DNA of 64,000 nucleotides from Flavobacterium odoriferum (GCF_025499515.1 NZ_JAMKFA010000017.1:1-64000); one strand, 5' to 3'. Numbered from the stretch's first letter, positions 8,856 through 18,622 are shown. The notes: generated from the letters alone by a model not told the origin. Numbers and translations: made by a program.

Positions 8856-10134
8856 AAACATAGACAATTCTCCTCTAATAGTTTTTCGGATTTTTTTCGG
8901 ATTTTTAATCTCGTGCGAAAGTTTTGGTGCAATTATCACAGGTTGGGTTAAAAGAGTTTTGATTGAACCTAAATTCACCTTTTCATTTATTGGTCTTGAA
9001 TGGTTGCAACCTTTACCTGGTTATGGAATGTATTTTTATTTCATAATTATGGGATTATTTGGAATTGCAATTATGTTGGGTTATCGTTACAGAGTTGCAA
9101 TAATTGGATATACCATTTTATGGGCTGGCGTATATTTTATGCAAAAAACATCATACAATAATCATTATTATTTGTTACTGATTATTAGTTTTTATATGAT
9201 TTTTCTTCCTGCTAATCAATATGCTTCCCTTGATGTTAAACAGCAAAGAATACATAAACAAAACACAATGCCTTATTGGATTAGTTTGCTTTTCATTGTT
9301 CAAGTTACTATTGTTTATTTTTATGCGGCAATTGCAAAGTTTTATCCCGATTGGCTTGATGGAACATTTACAAAACTTTTACTCAGCGGTACAACTTCAA
9401 ATGAATTTCTTTTGAAAATATTTTTAAACAAGTATTTTTATCTTTTCATAGCATATGCCGGAATTTTATTTGATTTACTAATTGTTCCTCTATTGTTATT
9501 CAAAAAAACAAGAACAATTGCATTAGCCGCTTCCTTATCGTTTCATCTTTTTAATGCTATTTTTCTACAAATCGGAATTTTTCCATTTTTTGCATTGAGT
9601 TTTAGTCTATTCTTTTATCCTCCTGAAAAAATTAGAAAATTATTTTTTAAAAACAAGCTTTCAATTGAAGAACCTATAGCTTACAACTATTCTAGAAAAC
9701 GAATTTTTTTGTATTTTTTAATTCCTTTTTTATTCATACAGTTCATTTTGCCTTTGCGTCATCATTTAATTGAAGGAGACGTGCTGTGGACCGAAGAAGG
9801 ACATCGATTGAGTTGGCGAATGATGTTACGAAAAAGAGATGGTTTTATAAATTTCAAGATAAAAAACAATGATACAGGAGAAATTACTTCATATGATTAC
9901 CATAAAAATCTTTCGCCTAAACAAGCTAACACTTTAGCCTCAAAACCCGATTTTATATGGCAATATTGTCAAAGAATCAAACAAGAATATAGTGGTAAAA
10001 ATATCAGTATTTTTATCGACTGTAAAAACAACATCAATAACGGCGAATTCAAAACACTAATTGATCCAAAACAAGATTTTGCAAAGGCCAAATGGAATTA
10101 TTTTTGGCACAACGAATGGGTTTTATTACACTAA
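8836..10134 (+). CDS. HTTM-domain membrane protein, vitamin K-dependent gamma-carboxylase homologue
   Basis: A 432-residue integral membrane protein with about 8-9 hydrophobic segments in its first 320 residues and a soluble C-terminal ~110 residues. The motif VYFYAAIAKFYPDWLDG aligns in my judgement with the GGCX segment holding the catalytic base Lys218, which here would be Lys168. Bacterial HTTM proteins are widespread in Bacteroidota. They can have epoxidase activity, but their substrate is largely unknown and gamma-glutamyl carboxylation has not been shown for most. It overlaps ribF by 20 bp and its end overlaps the convergent next gene by 9 bp. Confidence 0.75.
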   Translation: MNQLFFKNIDNSPLIVFRIFFGFLISCESFGAIITGWVKRVLIEPKFTFSFIGLEWLQPLPGYGMYFYFIIMGLFGIAIMLGYRYRVAIIGYTILWAGVYFMQKTSYNNHYYLLLIISFYMIFLPANQYASLDVKQQRIHKQNTMPYWISLLFIVQVTIVYFYAAIAKFYPDWLDGTFTKLLLSGTTSNEFLLKIFLNKYFYLFIAYAGILFDLLIVPLLLFKKTRTIALAASLSFHLFNAIFLQIGIFPFFALSFSLFFYPPEKIRKLFFKNKLSIEEPIAYNYSRKRIFLYFLIPFLFIQFILPLRHHLIEGDVLWTEEGHRLSWRMMLRKRDGFINFKIKNNDTGEITSYDYHKNLSPKQANTLASKPDFIWQYCQRIKQEYSGKNISIFIDCKNNINNGEFKTLIDPKQDFAKAKWNYFWHNEWVLLH

Positions 10135-10641
10135 ATTTTTAATCAATTCTTCAATTTCACGTTTTTGTTCTTCATATTTTAATCGCAACGGATTGGCTTC
10201 CTTTTCAGAACGGTCGTAATACACCATCGCTTTTTCTGCAAAAAACTTTTGATGATAAGTAGATGCTTTTGGTATCAAAGGAAATTCTTTGTGAAATAAC
10301 ATTTCGTAATACGCTTGCCATTCGCGCTCGTTTTTGTCTTGCATGGCAACTTCTGGTGCTTTTTGTTTTACATGCATCATTTCATGAGCCAATAAATTCA
10401 ACATCAAAACCAATGGGAATTCAAACGTATTTTCTGGAATGCGTATGATTTGTTTACCTCCAATTTCTCCTTCGGCAGTCATTAAAATAAAATCGGGTTT
10501 TGCAGCTTCTCTAAATTCAAAACCAGCAAAATTAGGATGTTCTAATTTATATACTTTTAAAAGCCATAGCGCTGCCTCCTTTGTTAAGTTGTGCTTATAA
10601 AAGGTTTTAATGGTGAGTTCTATGTCTTGGAATTGCATCAT
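10126..10641 (-). CDS. Uncharacterised protein with HExxH motif
   Basis: About 171 residues. I do not recognise a named family. The central segment LLAHEMMHVKQ contains HExxH followed by a helical, charged region, as in small zincin-like proteins of Bacteroidota. A downstream Glu that could be the third ligand is present (EREWQAYYE). There is no signal peptide, so it is probably cytoplasmic. The frame is open to a TTG at 10647, but two ATGs follow at once (MMQFQD) and I use the first. The 3' end overlaps the HTTM gene by 9 bp on the opposite strand. Confidence 0.6.
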   Translation of the reverse strand: MMQFQDIELTIKTFYKHNLTKEAALWLLKVYKLEHPNFAGFEFREAAKPDFILMTAEGEIGGKQIIRIPENTFEFPLVLMLNLLAHEMMHVKQKAPEVAMQDKNEREWQAYYEMLFHKEFPLIPKASTYHQKFFAEKAMVYYDRSEKEANPLRLKYEEQKREIEELIKNLV

Positions 10642-10663
10642 TTTCAAGGTTAAAAATCAAATT

Positions 10664-10701
10664 CAAGAGCAAGAACAATTTGAAAATTGAACTTGCTCTT
10701 G
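10664..10701. terminator. Long hairpin downstream of the S9 peptidase gene
   Basis: Arms 10664-10681 and 10684-10701 pair over 18 bp with two mismatches (CAAGAGCAAG...CTTGCTCTTG). It lies 12 nt beyond the stop of the minus-strand peptidase gene, followed on that strand by T-rich sequence. It may double as a repeated palindrome. Confidence 0.55.
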
Positions 10702-10712
10702 CCCTTGAACTT

Positions 10713-12614
10713 TTAAAGTGTTTCTTTCAACCAACCAAAAAATTCTCTTTGCCAAACTAAAGCATTTTGAGGTTTTAGTACCCAATGGTTTTCATCTGGG
10801 AACAATAAGAATTTACTTTTGATTCCTTTTAATTGTGCGGCTTGAAAAGCTTCTTGTCCTTGTCCAATTGGCACACGGTAATCTTTTCCACCTTGAATAA
10901 TTAAAATCGGAGTATTCCAATTGTTGATTAACTTAATTGGATTGAATTCGTTATAGGTTTTTTGTGCTGTAGCATTATCTTTTTCCCAATACGCGCCACC
11001 AGAATCCCAATTCGTAAAGAAAACTTCTTCCGTAGTTCCGTACATACTTTCTGTATTGAAAATACCACAGTGCGAAATGAATGTTTTGAAACGATTTTTG
11101 TGAATTCCAGCTAACTGAAACACAGAATATCCACCGTAACTCGCACCCACAGCACCTAAACGTGTTTTGTCTACGTATGATTCTTTTGCTACATCATCAA
11201 TTGCAGCTAAGTAATCATCCATAACTTGTCCGCCCCAATCGCCTGAAATTTGTTCGTTCCAAGCGGTTCCGTGTCCTGGCATTCCTCTACGATTTGGTGC
11301 CACAATTACATAGCCTTGCGAAGCCATTAATTGGAAATTCCAACGGAAAGAATACGATTGTGTCAACGCACTTTGTGGTCCACCTTGGCAGTATAAAAGT
11401 GCTGGATATTTTTTAGTTTTATCAAAGTTTGGTGGTAAAATTACCCAAACCAACATTTTTTTACCATCGGTAGTTGTAACCCAACGTTTTTCTGTTTTAC
11501 AAGAACTGATTTTAGCGTAAGCGTTATCATTAACTTTGGTAATTTGTTTCCAAGTTTTCTTAACTAAATCATACGAATATACTTCTGGTGCGTGATTCAT
11601 ATCGTTTCTAGTTACTAAAACAGAAGTTCCTGAAAAACCAATAATCGCATTTACATCAAAATCACCATCAGTAATTTGATTTACCTCAAATGAAATCTTT
11701 TTATATCCTTGAAATTCAATAAAAAATAATTGTTTTGTTCCTTTTATCGGTGCAATGAAATACACTCTTTTTCCATCTTTACTCCAAGAAAAACTGTCAA
11801 CTGTTCCGTCCCAATTTGAAGTGATATTTAAATCTTGACCTTTGTGACGAACAATAATGTCGTTTTTGTCCGCTTCAAAACCATCGCGTTTCATTTGTAG
11901 CCAAGACAAATCGCCTTTAGGAGAAAAAATAGGATGCGTATCGTAACCTAAATTACTTTCGGTAAGATTTTTTGTGGTTTTTGTAGCTAAATCGTATTCG
12001 TATAAATCGGTGTTGGTGCTGGTTGCATAAGCAGTTCCGGCTTTCTTTTTGCAAACATAGATGATTTTTGTTCCATCAGGAGACCAAATGTAATCTTCAT
12101 CACCACCAAAAGGTTTTTGAGGTGCATCAAACGGTTCGTTTGGCATAATGTCAATTCCAACAGCATCTTTTTTATTTTCCGAATAGAAAACGTGGTTGTG
12201 TGTTCCATCGTTCCAAGTGTCCCAATGACGGTAATCTAAACCAGTATAAACTTGAGCCGTAGTTTTTGATAGTTCTGGATAAAGGTCTTTGCCTAATAAT
12301 TTTTCTACTTTTATTTCTTTCGAAAACAATAAGTTTTTTCCATCAGGAGAAACATTTTTGTCAGCTAATAACGATTTGTAATCTTCCACCAAAGTGGCAG
12401 TACCACCTTGAACTGGAATTGTATAATATTTTGAGTTTATTTTATTTTCTTCTATAGAAGGAGTTCCCACTTTGTAAACTAAAAGTTTTCCATCTTTTGA
12501 AATTCCTAATGGTGTTACTCTTCCTAATTGCCATAAGGTTTCTGGAGTTAGATTTTGCTGTGCTAATGTACTCATACTTATCATGCTGAAAATGAGAAAA
12601 ATGTAATTTTTCAT
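10713..12614 (-). CDS. Exported S9 family peptidase (dipeptidyl/acylaminoacyl peptidase type)
   Basis: 633 residues from the chosen start. It has a signal peptide (MKNYIFLIFSMISMSTLAQ), a beta-propeller of WD40/TolB-like repeats (about 30-390; e.g. WSPDGTKIIYV, WSKDGKRVYFI) and a C-terminal alpha/beta-hydrolase domain. The catalytic triad is visible: Ser492 in GASYGGYS, Asp578 in GGKDYRVP and His610 in DENHWVL. It should cleave short peptides in the periplasm. The frame extends 21 codons upstream, but the extension spoils the signal peptide, so I take the ATG at 12614. It is divergent from the symporter gene. Confidence 0.93.
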   Translation of the reverse strand: MKNYIFLIFSMISMSTLAQQNLTPETLWQLGRVTPLGISKDGKLLVYKVGTPSIEENKINSKYYTIPVQGGTATLVEDYKSLLADKNVSPDGKNLLFSKEIKVEKLLGKDLYPELSKTTAQVYTGLDYRHWDTWNDGTHNHVFYSENKKDAVGIDIMPNEPFDAPQKPFGGDEDYIWSPDGTKIIYVCKKKAGTAYATSTNTDLYEYDLATKTTKNLTESNLGYDTHPIFSPKGDLSWLQMKRDGFEADKNDIIVRHKGQDLNITSNWDGTVDSFSWSKDGKRVYFIAPIKGTKQLFFIEFQGYKKISFEVNQITDGDFDVNAIIGFSGTSVLVTRNDMNHAPEVYSYDLVKKTWKQITKVNDNAYAKISSCKTEKRWVTTTDGKKMLVWVILPPNFDKTKKYPALLYCQGGPQSALTQSYSFRWNFQLMASQGYVIVAPNRRGMPGHGTAWNEQISGDWGGQVMDDYLAAIDDVAKESYVDKTRLGAVGASYGGYSVFQLAGIHKNRFKTFISHCGIFNTESMYGTTEEVFFTNWDSGGAYWEKDNATAQKTYNEFNPIKLINNWNTPILIIQGGKDYRVPIGQGQEAFQAAQLKGIKSKFLLFPDENHWVLKPQNALVWQREFFGWLKETL

Positions 12615-12699
12615 ATCTGTTATTTTTAAAACGAAGCTAAATGTAGCAATTTTTTCAAAAAATATCCCTATTTTCACAATCTTAAAAGCAAACTTGATA

Positions 12700-13962
12700 A
12701 TGAAAAAATTAGCACTACACTGGCAAATATTACTTGGAATGGTTTTTGGAGTTTTATTCGCTTTTATATTGATTCAATTTACATGGGGAAAAGACTTTAT
12801 TGTTGATTGGGTAAAACCATTCGGAACCATTTTTATTAATTTATTAAAATTGATTGCTGTTCCCTTGATTTTAGCTTCATTAATTAAAGGAATTTCCGAC
12901 TTAAAAGACATTTCGAAATTATCTAAAATGGGAGGAAGAACTATTGGTTTATATGTTTTAACAACGGTTATTGCGGTTTCTATTGGATTAGTAATTGTTA
13001 ATATTATTAAACCTGGAAGCTTTATCTCTGAACAAACTAGAACCGAATTAGTTTCAAGTTATACAGCTGATGCCAATTCAAAAATTGAAGCAGCAAATAA
13101 GCAAAGTGAAGTCGGACCATTACAATCATTGATTGATATTGTTCCTGATAATATTATTAAAGCTTCTGCTGATAACGGAAATATGTTGCAGGTAATTTTC
13201 TTTGCAGTAATTTTTGGAATTGCTATGATTTTATTGCCTGAAGATAAATCTAAGCCCGTTAAAGATTTTTTCGATAGTTTCAATGAAATTATTTTGAAAA
13301 TGATTGATATTATCATGTTATTTTCGCCTATTGGTGTTTTTGCATTACTAGCTGCTATTGTAGCCGAATCACCAAGTTTAGATTTATTTAAAGCACTTGG
13401 GATGTATGGCTTAACCGTAATTATAGGATTAATTTTAGTGATGTCTTTCTATTTATTTTTGGTTAAAGTATTCGCTAAGAAAAGCCCAAAATTCTTTATC
13501 AATGGAATTTCTCCAGCTCAATTATTGGCTTTTTCAACGAGTTCAAGTGCGGCAACTTTACCAGTTACTATGGAAAGAACCGTAGATAATTTAGGAGTTG
13601 ATGATGAAGTAGCTAGTTTTGTTTTACCTATTGGTGCCACAATTAATATGGATGGAACCAGTTTATATCAAGCGGTTGCAGCTGTTTTTATTGCACAATC
13701 TTTTGGTATGGATTTATCTTTAGCTACTCAATTAGGAATTATTGTAACCGCAACTTTAGCTTCTATCGGAAGTGCTGCTGTTCCTGGTGCCGGAATGGTA
13801 ATGTTGGTAATTGTGTTAGCACAAGCTGGAATTCCTGAAGCAGGTTTAGCTTTAATTTTCGCCATCGATCGACCTTTAGATATGTGTAGAACTACTGTAA
13901 ATGTTACAGGTGATGCTGCAGTTTCTATGATTGTAGCTAAATCTGTTAATAAATTGGCATAG
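12700..13962 (+). CDS. Dicarboxylate/amino acid:cation symporter (DAACS/GltP family)
   Basis: About 420 residues with the glutamate-transporter fold: six N-terminal hydrophobic helices, then the hallmark elements. These are the serine-rich HP1 tip (FSTSSSAATLPVTME), the TM7 Na+/substrate motif ATINMDGT, the HP2 segment (ASIGSAAVPGAGMVML) and TM8 (DRPLDMCRTTVNVTGDA), whose Asp and Asn contact the substrate. An Arg in TM8 (CRTT) is typical of acidic-substrate transporters. It imports glutamate, aspartate or C4-dicarboxylates with H+ or Na+. A TTG lies two codons upstream; I use the ATG. It is 2 bp from the next gene, so it leads a five-gene run. Confidence 0.95.
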   Translation: MKKLALHWQILLGMVFGVLFAFILIQFTWGKDFIVDWVKPFGTIFINLLKLIAVPLILASLIKGISDLKDISKLSKMGGRTIGLYVLTTVIAVSIGLVIVNIIKPGSFISEQTRTELVSSYTADANSKIEAANKQSEVGPLQSLIDIVPDNIIKASADNGNMLQVIFFAVIFGIAMILLPEDKSKPVKDFFDSFNEIILKMIDIIMLFSPIGVFALLAAIVAESPSLDLFKALGMYGLTVIIGLILVMSFYLFLVKVFAKKSPKFFINGISPAQLLAFSTSSSAATLPVTMERTVDNLGVDDEVASFVLPIGATINMDGTSLYQAVAAVFIAQSFGMDLSLATQLGIIVTATLASIGSAAVPGAGMVMLVIVLAQAGIPEAGLALIFAIDRPLDMCRTTVNVTGDAAVSMIVAKSVNKLA

Positions 13963-13964
13963 TT

Positions 13965-14657
13965 ATGAACGATTTTCACTGGACCAAACTTTTTAATCCT
14001 GAATTCTACATCACCATGGAAGTAGGTGGAATTCCTATTGGGATTTACATGGTATTGTTCATTGTTTTTGCTGAAACAGGTTTGTTTGCTGGGTTTTTTC
14101 TTCCTGGCGACAGTCTTTTGTTTTTGTCAGGAATTTACAGTCGTGAATTGGTAGAAACTTTTTTCATGATTCCAAGCGATTTGTCTAATGTTACCATTTT
14201 AGCTTTATTAATTGCTACAGCGGCAACTTTAGGAAATATTTTTGGCTATTGGTTTGGTTCAAAAAGTGGCCAATTTTTATATAATAAAGAAGATAGTTTC
14301 TTTTTCAAAAAGAAGTATTTATACGAATCACAAGCATTTTTTGAAAAACATGGTGGAAAAGCTATCATTTTTGCTCGTTTTTTACCGATTGTTAGAACAT
14401 TCGTTCCTATTATAGCAGGAATTGTTCACATGGAAAAAAGCAAATTTATGTTTTACAATGTGTTGAGTTCGCTTTTATGGTCGTTTCTTTTGGTTTTTGC
14501 TGGACATTATTTGTACGGATTCTTTAACGAAGAATTTGGCATCGATTTAAAGAAACACATCGAAAAAATCATTCTAATTTTAATTGCAGTAACTACATTT
14601 CCATTGATTATGAAAGCAATTAAAGCAAGAAAAAATACTGAAAACACCGAAGAATAA
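13965..14657 (+). CDS. DedA family membrane protein
   Basis: 230 residues, about five hydrophobic segments. The family signatures are visible: AETGLFAGFFLPGDSLLF and FARFLPIVRTFVPIIAGIVHM, the latter with the conserved FxRxxPxxR and G of the DedA/SNARE-associated domain. DedA proteins are inner-membrane lipid transporters (undecaprenyl phosphate or phosphatidylethanolamine flipping) linked to proton-motive-force homeostasis. The stop codon overlaps the next ATG (TAATG), so it is translationally coupled to the FAD oxidoreductase. Confidence 0.92.
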   Translation: MNDFHWTKLFNPEFYITMEVGGIPIGIYMVLFIVFAETGLFAGFFLPGDSLLFLSGIYSRELVETFFMIPSDLSNVTILALLIATAATLGNIFGYWFGSKSGQFLYNKEDSFFFKKKYLYESQAFFEKHGGKAIIFARFLPIVRTFVPIIAGIVHMEKSKFMFYNVLSSLLWSFLLVFAGHYLYGFFNEEFGIDLKKHIEKIILILIAVTTFPLIMKAIKARKNTENTEE

Positions 14658-15769
14658 TGCAACTCAGTTATTGGGAAATAAAAAATTGGTTTTCAAACGT
14701 AGATTTTACTATCGTGGGTAGTGGAATTGTTGGTTTGCATACCGCGTTAGCTTTGCGCGAACGATTTCCTGCTGCTAAAATTTTAATTCTCGAAAAAGGA
14801 ATTTTACCTCAAGGAGCGAGTACAAAAAATGCAGGTTTTGCTTGCTTTGGAAGCATTTCGGAAATCATAGACGATTTAAAAACCCATACAGAAGAAGAAG
14901 TTATTCAACTGATTCAAAAACGATACACTGGGTTACAATTACTTCGAAAAAATCTCGGAGATGCTGTAATTGATTTAAAACCTTATGGTGGTTATGAATT
15001 GTTTTTGAAAGAAGACGAATCGTTTTATAACGAATGTATTCAAAAAATACCGTTCATTAATGATATTATCAAACCGCTTTTTAAAACGGATGTTTTTTCG
15101 AAAGAAATAGATCGATTTAATTTTGGAGGTATTTTCGAAAATTTGATTTTCAATCCATTTGAAGCGCAAATCGACACTGGGAATATGATGCAAGCGTTGC
15201 TAAAAAAAGCATATCAAAACGACATCCTTATTTTAAACAATCAAACAGTAACAAGCTTTCAAGAACTAAATGATGGTGTTGAGGTTGAAACGAATGGAAT
15301 TACATTCAAAACCAATAAATTATTATACACCACAAATGGTTTTGCATCGCAATTGACCAATAATCAAGTTAAGCCGGCAAGAGCGCAAGTTTTGATTACA
15401 AAACCGATTCCGAATTTAGACATTAAAGGAACTTTTCATTTAGATAAAGGCTATTTTTATTTTAGAAATATCAACGATAGAATTCTTTTTGGTGGCGGAA
15501 GAAATTTAGATTTTGCAGGTGAAACCACAACTTCACACGATACCACAGAATTGATTCAAAATAAATTGGAAGAGTTATTAAAAACAGTAATTTTGCCTCA
15601 TCAAGCGTTCGAAATTGAACATCGATGGAGCGGCACAATGGGAGTAGGAACTCATAAAAAACCAATCGTAGAACAACTTTCAAATAATGTCTACTGCGGA
15701 GTTCGCATGGGTGGAATGGGTGTTGCGATTGGCAGTTTAGTCGGACAAGAATTAGCAGATTTAGTTTAA
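14657..15769 (+). CDS. FAD-dependent oxidoreductase (DAO family)
   Basis: 370 residues. The N-terminal Rossmann motif FTIVGSGIVGLHTALALRER (GxGxxG, about 18-37) is followed by EKGILPQGASTKNAGFACFG, typical of amino-acid-oxidase-like enzymes such as glycine/D-amino acid oxidases. The C-terminal FAD contact GVRMGGMGVAIGSLVGQELA is present. The substrate cannot be told from sequence. It overlaps dedA by 1 bp and is 3 bp from mtgA. Confidence 0.88.
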   Translation: MQLSYWEIKNWFSNVDFTIVGSGIVGLHTALALRERFPAAKILILEKGILPQGASTKNAGFACFGSISEIIDDLKTHTEEEVIQLIQKRYTGLQLLRKNLGDAVIDLKPYGGYELFLKEDESFYNECIQKIPFINDIIKPLFKTDVFSKEIDRFNFGGIFENLIFNPFEAQIDTGNMMQALLKKAYQNDILILNNQTVTSFQELNDGVEVETNGITFKTNKLLYTTNGFASQLTNNQVKPARAQVLITKPIPNLDIKGTFHLDKGYFYFRNINDRILFGGGRNLDFAGETTTSHDTTELIQNKLEELLKTVILPHQAFEIEHRWSGTMGVGTHKKPIVEQLSNNVYCGVRMGGMGVAIGSLVGQELADLV

Positions 15770-15772
15770 AAT

Positions 15773-16513
15773 ATGGCAAAAAAAACTACTCCAAGTAAAA
15801 AGACTTCAGCAAAAAAACCTGCAAAAAAAAGAACCACAGGTCAAAAGATTTTACGTTTCTTTTGGTTGCTTTTTCTATGGTTTAACATCATCAGTTTTTC
15901 AGTTGTTTTGTTATTCAAATTTGTTCCAGTTCCGTTTACACCATTAATGGGAATTCGTGCTTTGGAGCATAAAAAAGAAAATAAAGAAATGACTTGTAGT
16001 CATGATTGGGTTCCAATAGACGAAATTTCTTTAAATCTTCAAAAAGCTGTAATTGCTAGTGAAGATGGTCGTTTTTTAGAACATTGGGGTTTTGATTTTG
16101 AAGCGATGCAAAAAGCATACAAAAACAATTCTAAAGGTAAAAGACTCAAAGGCGGAAGCACCATTTCGCAGCAAACAGCAAAAAATGTTTTCTTATGGCA
16201 GGGAAGAAGCTATGTCCGTAAAGGCTTAGAAGCATATTATACGGTTTTAATTGAACTAATTTGGGGCAAAAAACGCATCATGGAAGTCTATTTGAATAGT
16301 ATAGAAATGGGTGATGGTGTTTACGGAGCAGAAGCAGCTGCAAAACATTGGTTTCGAAAAGATGCTGCCAGTTTAACACGATATGAAGCTGCCGGAATAG
16401 CCGCAATTTTACCAAATCCAAGAAAATACAAAGCTTCAAATTCTTCTTCTTACATCAATCGTAGAAAAGGGAAAATTAGCAAAGAAATTGGTTACGTGAA
16501 ATTGGATTATTAA
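15773..16513 (+). CDS. mtgA: Monofunctional biosynthetic peptidoglycan transglycosylase
   Basis: 246 residues. A very basic Lys-rich N-terminus (about 1-25) precedes one transmembrane helix ([23 protein letters not shown]). A GT51 domain follows, with the catalytic motif [12 protein letters not shown] and the second motif [13 protein letters not shown], then [27 protein letters not shown]. There is no transpeptidase domain. It polymerises lipid II into glycan strands on the periplasmic side. Confidence 0.95.
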   Translation: MAKKTTPSKKTSAKKPAKKRTTGQKILRFFWLLFLWFNIISFSVVLLFKFVPVPFTPLMGIRALEHKKENKEMTCSHDWVPIDEISLNLQKAVIASEDGRFLEHWGFDFEAMQKAYKNNSKGKRLKGGSTISQQTAKNVFLWQGRSYVRKGLEAYYTVLIELIWGKKRIMEVYLNSIEMGDGVYGAEAAAKHWFRKDAASLTRYEAAGIAAILPNPRKYKASNSSSYINRRKGKISKEIGYVKLDY

Positions 16514-16523
16514 AAATACAAAT

Positions 16524-17348
16524 TTGAAAAAAACAATATTAATCACAGGTGCTTCAAGCGGAATTGGCAAAGAAACAACGTTGTATTTTGCAAAAAATAA
16601 TTGGACAGTTATAGCTACTATGATTGCAATTGATTTGGCGGATGATTTAGCAACAACTCCAAATGTGTTTTGTTATGAATTAGATGTTACATCAACTGAA
16701 AGTATTGCAAAAGCAAAAAATATGATTTTAAACCAACACAAAACAATTGATGTTGTTTTAAATAATGCCGGCTTAGGTTACAGAAGTTTTGTAGAGTTGT
16801 CTGAAGATAATAAAATTGATAACATTGTTAATGTTAATTGGTTGGGCGCTGTTAAAGTGTGTAGAGCTTTTACACCTGTTTTTAGAAAACAAAATTTCGG
16901 TCAATTCATTACTATTTCTTCGATTGCAGGTTTGGTTAATTTACCGTTAGGGGGTTTTTATCACTCCACAAAACAAGCGGTTGAAAGTTTTTCGGAATGT
17001 ATGGCGTATGAACTTTTAGATTTTAATATTAGTGTTAGTACTGTTCAATTTGGAAATGCACCTACCTCTTTTCAGGCTAATGTTACAAAATGTAATGCTA
17101 CTCGGATTGATTCCTATAATAAATTAATGGATAAAGTGACCGCGATTTTACATAAAAAAACAAAAAAGAACATCAATCTAACACCAATAATCACTAAAAC
17201 TTTATTCCATATAGCTGAAAATCCAAAGAAAAATTTCAAACGATACACCATTGGGTTTGATGCTAATTTTATGAGTTTTATTAGACGTTTATTAGGATAT
17301 AAATTATTTAATTCGTTAATTCGAAAATCGGTTTTAGGACATTTTTAA
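16524..17348 (+). CDS. SDR family oxidoreductase
   Basis: 274 residues, a classical short-chain dehydrogenase. It has the NAD(P)-binding motif TGASSGIGK near the N-terminus, the NNAG motif, catalytic Ser132/Ser133 in TISSIAG, and Tyr146 and Lys150 in YHSTK. The substrate is unknown; similar genes are annotated as short-chain or 3-ketoacyl-type reductases. The start is TTG, 10 nt after mtgA stops, since KKTILITGASSGIG must be preserved and no ATG precedes it. It ends the run that begins with the symporter. Confidence 0.9.
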   Translation: MKKTILITGASSGIGKETTLYFAKNNWTVIATMIAIDLADDLATTPNVFCYELDVTSTESIAKAKNMILNQHKTIDVVLNNAGLGYRSFVELSEDNKIDNIVNVNWLGAVKVCRAFTPVFRKQNFGQFITISSIAGLVNLPLGGFYHSTKQAVESFSECMAYELLDFNISVSTVQFGNAPTSFQANVTKCNATRIDSYNKLMDKVTAILHKKTKKNINLTPIITKTLFHIAENPKKNFKRYTIGFDANFMSFIRRLLGYKLFNSLIRKSVLGHF

Positions 17349-17390
17349 TTTTTAAATCAACAAGTAATTAATAATTTAAAACGTAATACT

Positions 17391-17711
17391 ATGAAATTAG
17401 CCATTTTAGCTTTAAGCTTTGTAATGTTAACCGCTTTTGGAACAGTAGAAAAAGTAATTTTAGGAAAAACGTTAGGTACAGAAGTTGTTGTTGGAGAAAG
17501 CTTCTCGCTTATAAACGATTCCAAAGACAAAATTTCCATCCACACCGGAACTGGTTTTGTGTCTTTGAATAAAGGTTCTAAAACGAGTATTGGATGTAAT
17601 GTTGGTAAAGAAGTTCGCTGGGCAAATGAAGGTAAAAAAGGAGATGTGATCTTTAAAATTACAGCCGATATGTGCGGAAAAACATTAAAATTATCCGAGT
17701 TGATGAAATAA
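17391..17711 (+). CDS. Small exported protein of unknown function
   Basis: 106 residues. A short hydrophobic signal-like N-terminus (MKLAILALSFVMLTAFG) precedes a small, probably beta-rich soluble domain with two cysteines (SIGCNVGKEV and ADMCGKTLK) that might form a disulfide in the periplasm. I do not recognise the family. It has its own terminator at 17732-17768. Confidence 0.7.
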   Translation: MKLAILALSFVMLTAFGTVEKVILGKTLGTEVVVGESFSLINDSKDKISIHTGTGFVSLNKGSKTSIGCNVGKEVRWANEGKKGDVIFKITADMCGKTLKLSELMK

Positions 17712-17731
17712 GACATTTCTAATTATAAGTT

Positions 17732-17768
17732 AAAACCGAAAGCAAAATTGTTTTCGGTTTTTTGTTTT
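17732..17768 (+). terminator. Terminator after the small exported protein
   Basis: Arms 17732-17741 and 17752-17761 (AAAACCGAAA/TTTCGGTTTT) followed by a T-rich run. Confidence 0.8.
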
Positions 17769-17818
17769 TAGAGTAACATTTTATTTGTCTGTTCGACTAA
17801 TTAATAAAAATAAAAATT

Positions 17819-18622
17819 ATGAGAGCACACGAAATAGATTACCATATTTATGGTGAAGAAATGCAATATGTTGAAATCGAATTAGATCCGCAAGAAGTAG
17901 TTGTTGCCGAAGCTGGAAGTTTCATGATGATGGAAAACGGCATCAAAATGGAAACTATTTTTGGAGACGGAAGCCAAGAACAACAGTCTGGTATTTTCGG
18001 CAAATTACTTTCAGCAGGAAAACGAGTTTTAACTGGAGAAAGTTTATTCATGACCGCTTACCAAAATCAAGACATGGGAAAACGTAAAGTTTCTTTTGCA
18101 TCTCCATATCCAGGAAAAATTGTGCCTATTGATTTGCAACAATTTGGTGGAAAATTCATTTGTCAGAAAGATTCGTTCTTATGTGCCGCAAAAGGAGTTT
18201 CTGTTGGAATTGAATTTTCTAAAAAATTAGGAACAGGTTTATTTGGTGGAGAAGGTTTCATCATGCAAAAGATAGAAGGAGATGGAATGGCTTTCGTACA
18301 TTCTGGCGGAACTTTAGCTAGAAAAGAATTACAATCAGGTGAATTGCTTCGTGTTGATACCGGTTGTTTAGTTGGGTTTACAAAAGATGTAGATTATGAT
18401 ATTGAATTTGTAGGCGGAATTAAAAACACCATTTTTGGAGGAGAAGGTGTTTTCTTTGCAACACTTCGTGGGCCTGGAATTGTTTACATTCAGTCGTTAC
18501 CATTTACACGTTTAGCAGATAGAATTATTGCATCGGCACCAAAAGCAGGAGGAAGCAGTAGAGAAGAAGGAAGTTTGCTTGGTGGCTTAGGAAGAATGCT
18601 TGATGGTGATAACCGTTTTTAA
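17819..18622 (+). CDS. AIM24/TIGR00266 family protein
   Basis: 267 residues, all-beta and glycine-rich. Typical features are the opening [19 protein letters not shown], the stretch [17 protein letters not shown], and repeated GGEG/FGGEG turns ([38 protein letters not shown]). This family (yeast AIM24 homologues) is widespread in bacteria without an established molecular function. No signal peptide is seen. It stands alone between two terminator or promoter regions. Confidence 0.9.
   Translation: MRAHEIDYHIYGEEMQYVEIELDPQEVVVAEAGSFMMMENGIKMETIFGDGSQEQQSGIFGKLLSAGKRVLTGESLFMTAYQNQDMGKRKVSFASPYPGKIVPIDLQQFGGKFICQKDSFLCAAKGVSVGIEFSKKLGTGLFGGEGFIMQKIEGDGMAFVHSGGTLARKELQSGELLRVDTGCLVGFTKDVDYDIEFVGGIKNTIFGGEGVFFATLRGPGIVYIQSLPFTRLADRIIASAPKAGGSSREEGSLLGGLGRMLDGDNRF

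Noticed and set aside
12615..12677. Upstream extension of the S9 peptidase
   Set aside because: The 21 extra residues push the signal peptide away from the N-terminus; the ATG at 12614 gives a normal export signal.
13728..13979. ORF antisense to the end of the symporter gene
   Set aside because: Pattern of Ala/Thr/Pro-rich residues follows from the sense codons of membrane helices; no independent evidence of coding.
15471..15779. Minus-strand ORF over the FAD oxidoreductase
   Set aside because: Fully covered by the sense gene with clear FAD motifs; no recognisable protein features.
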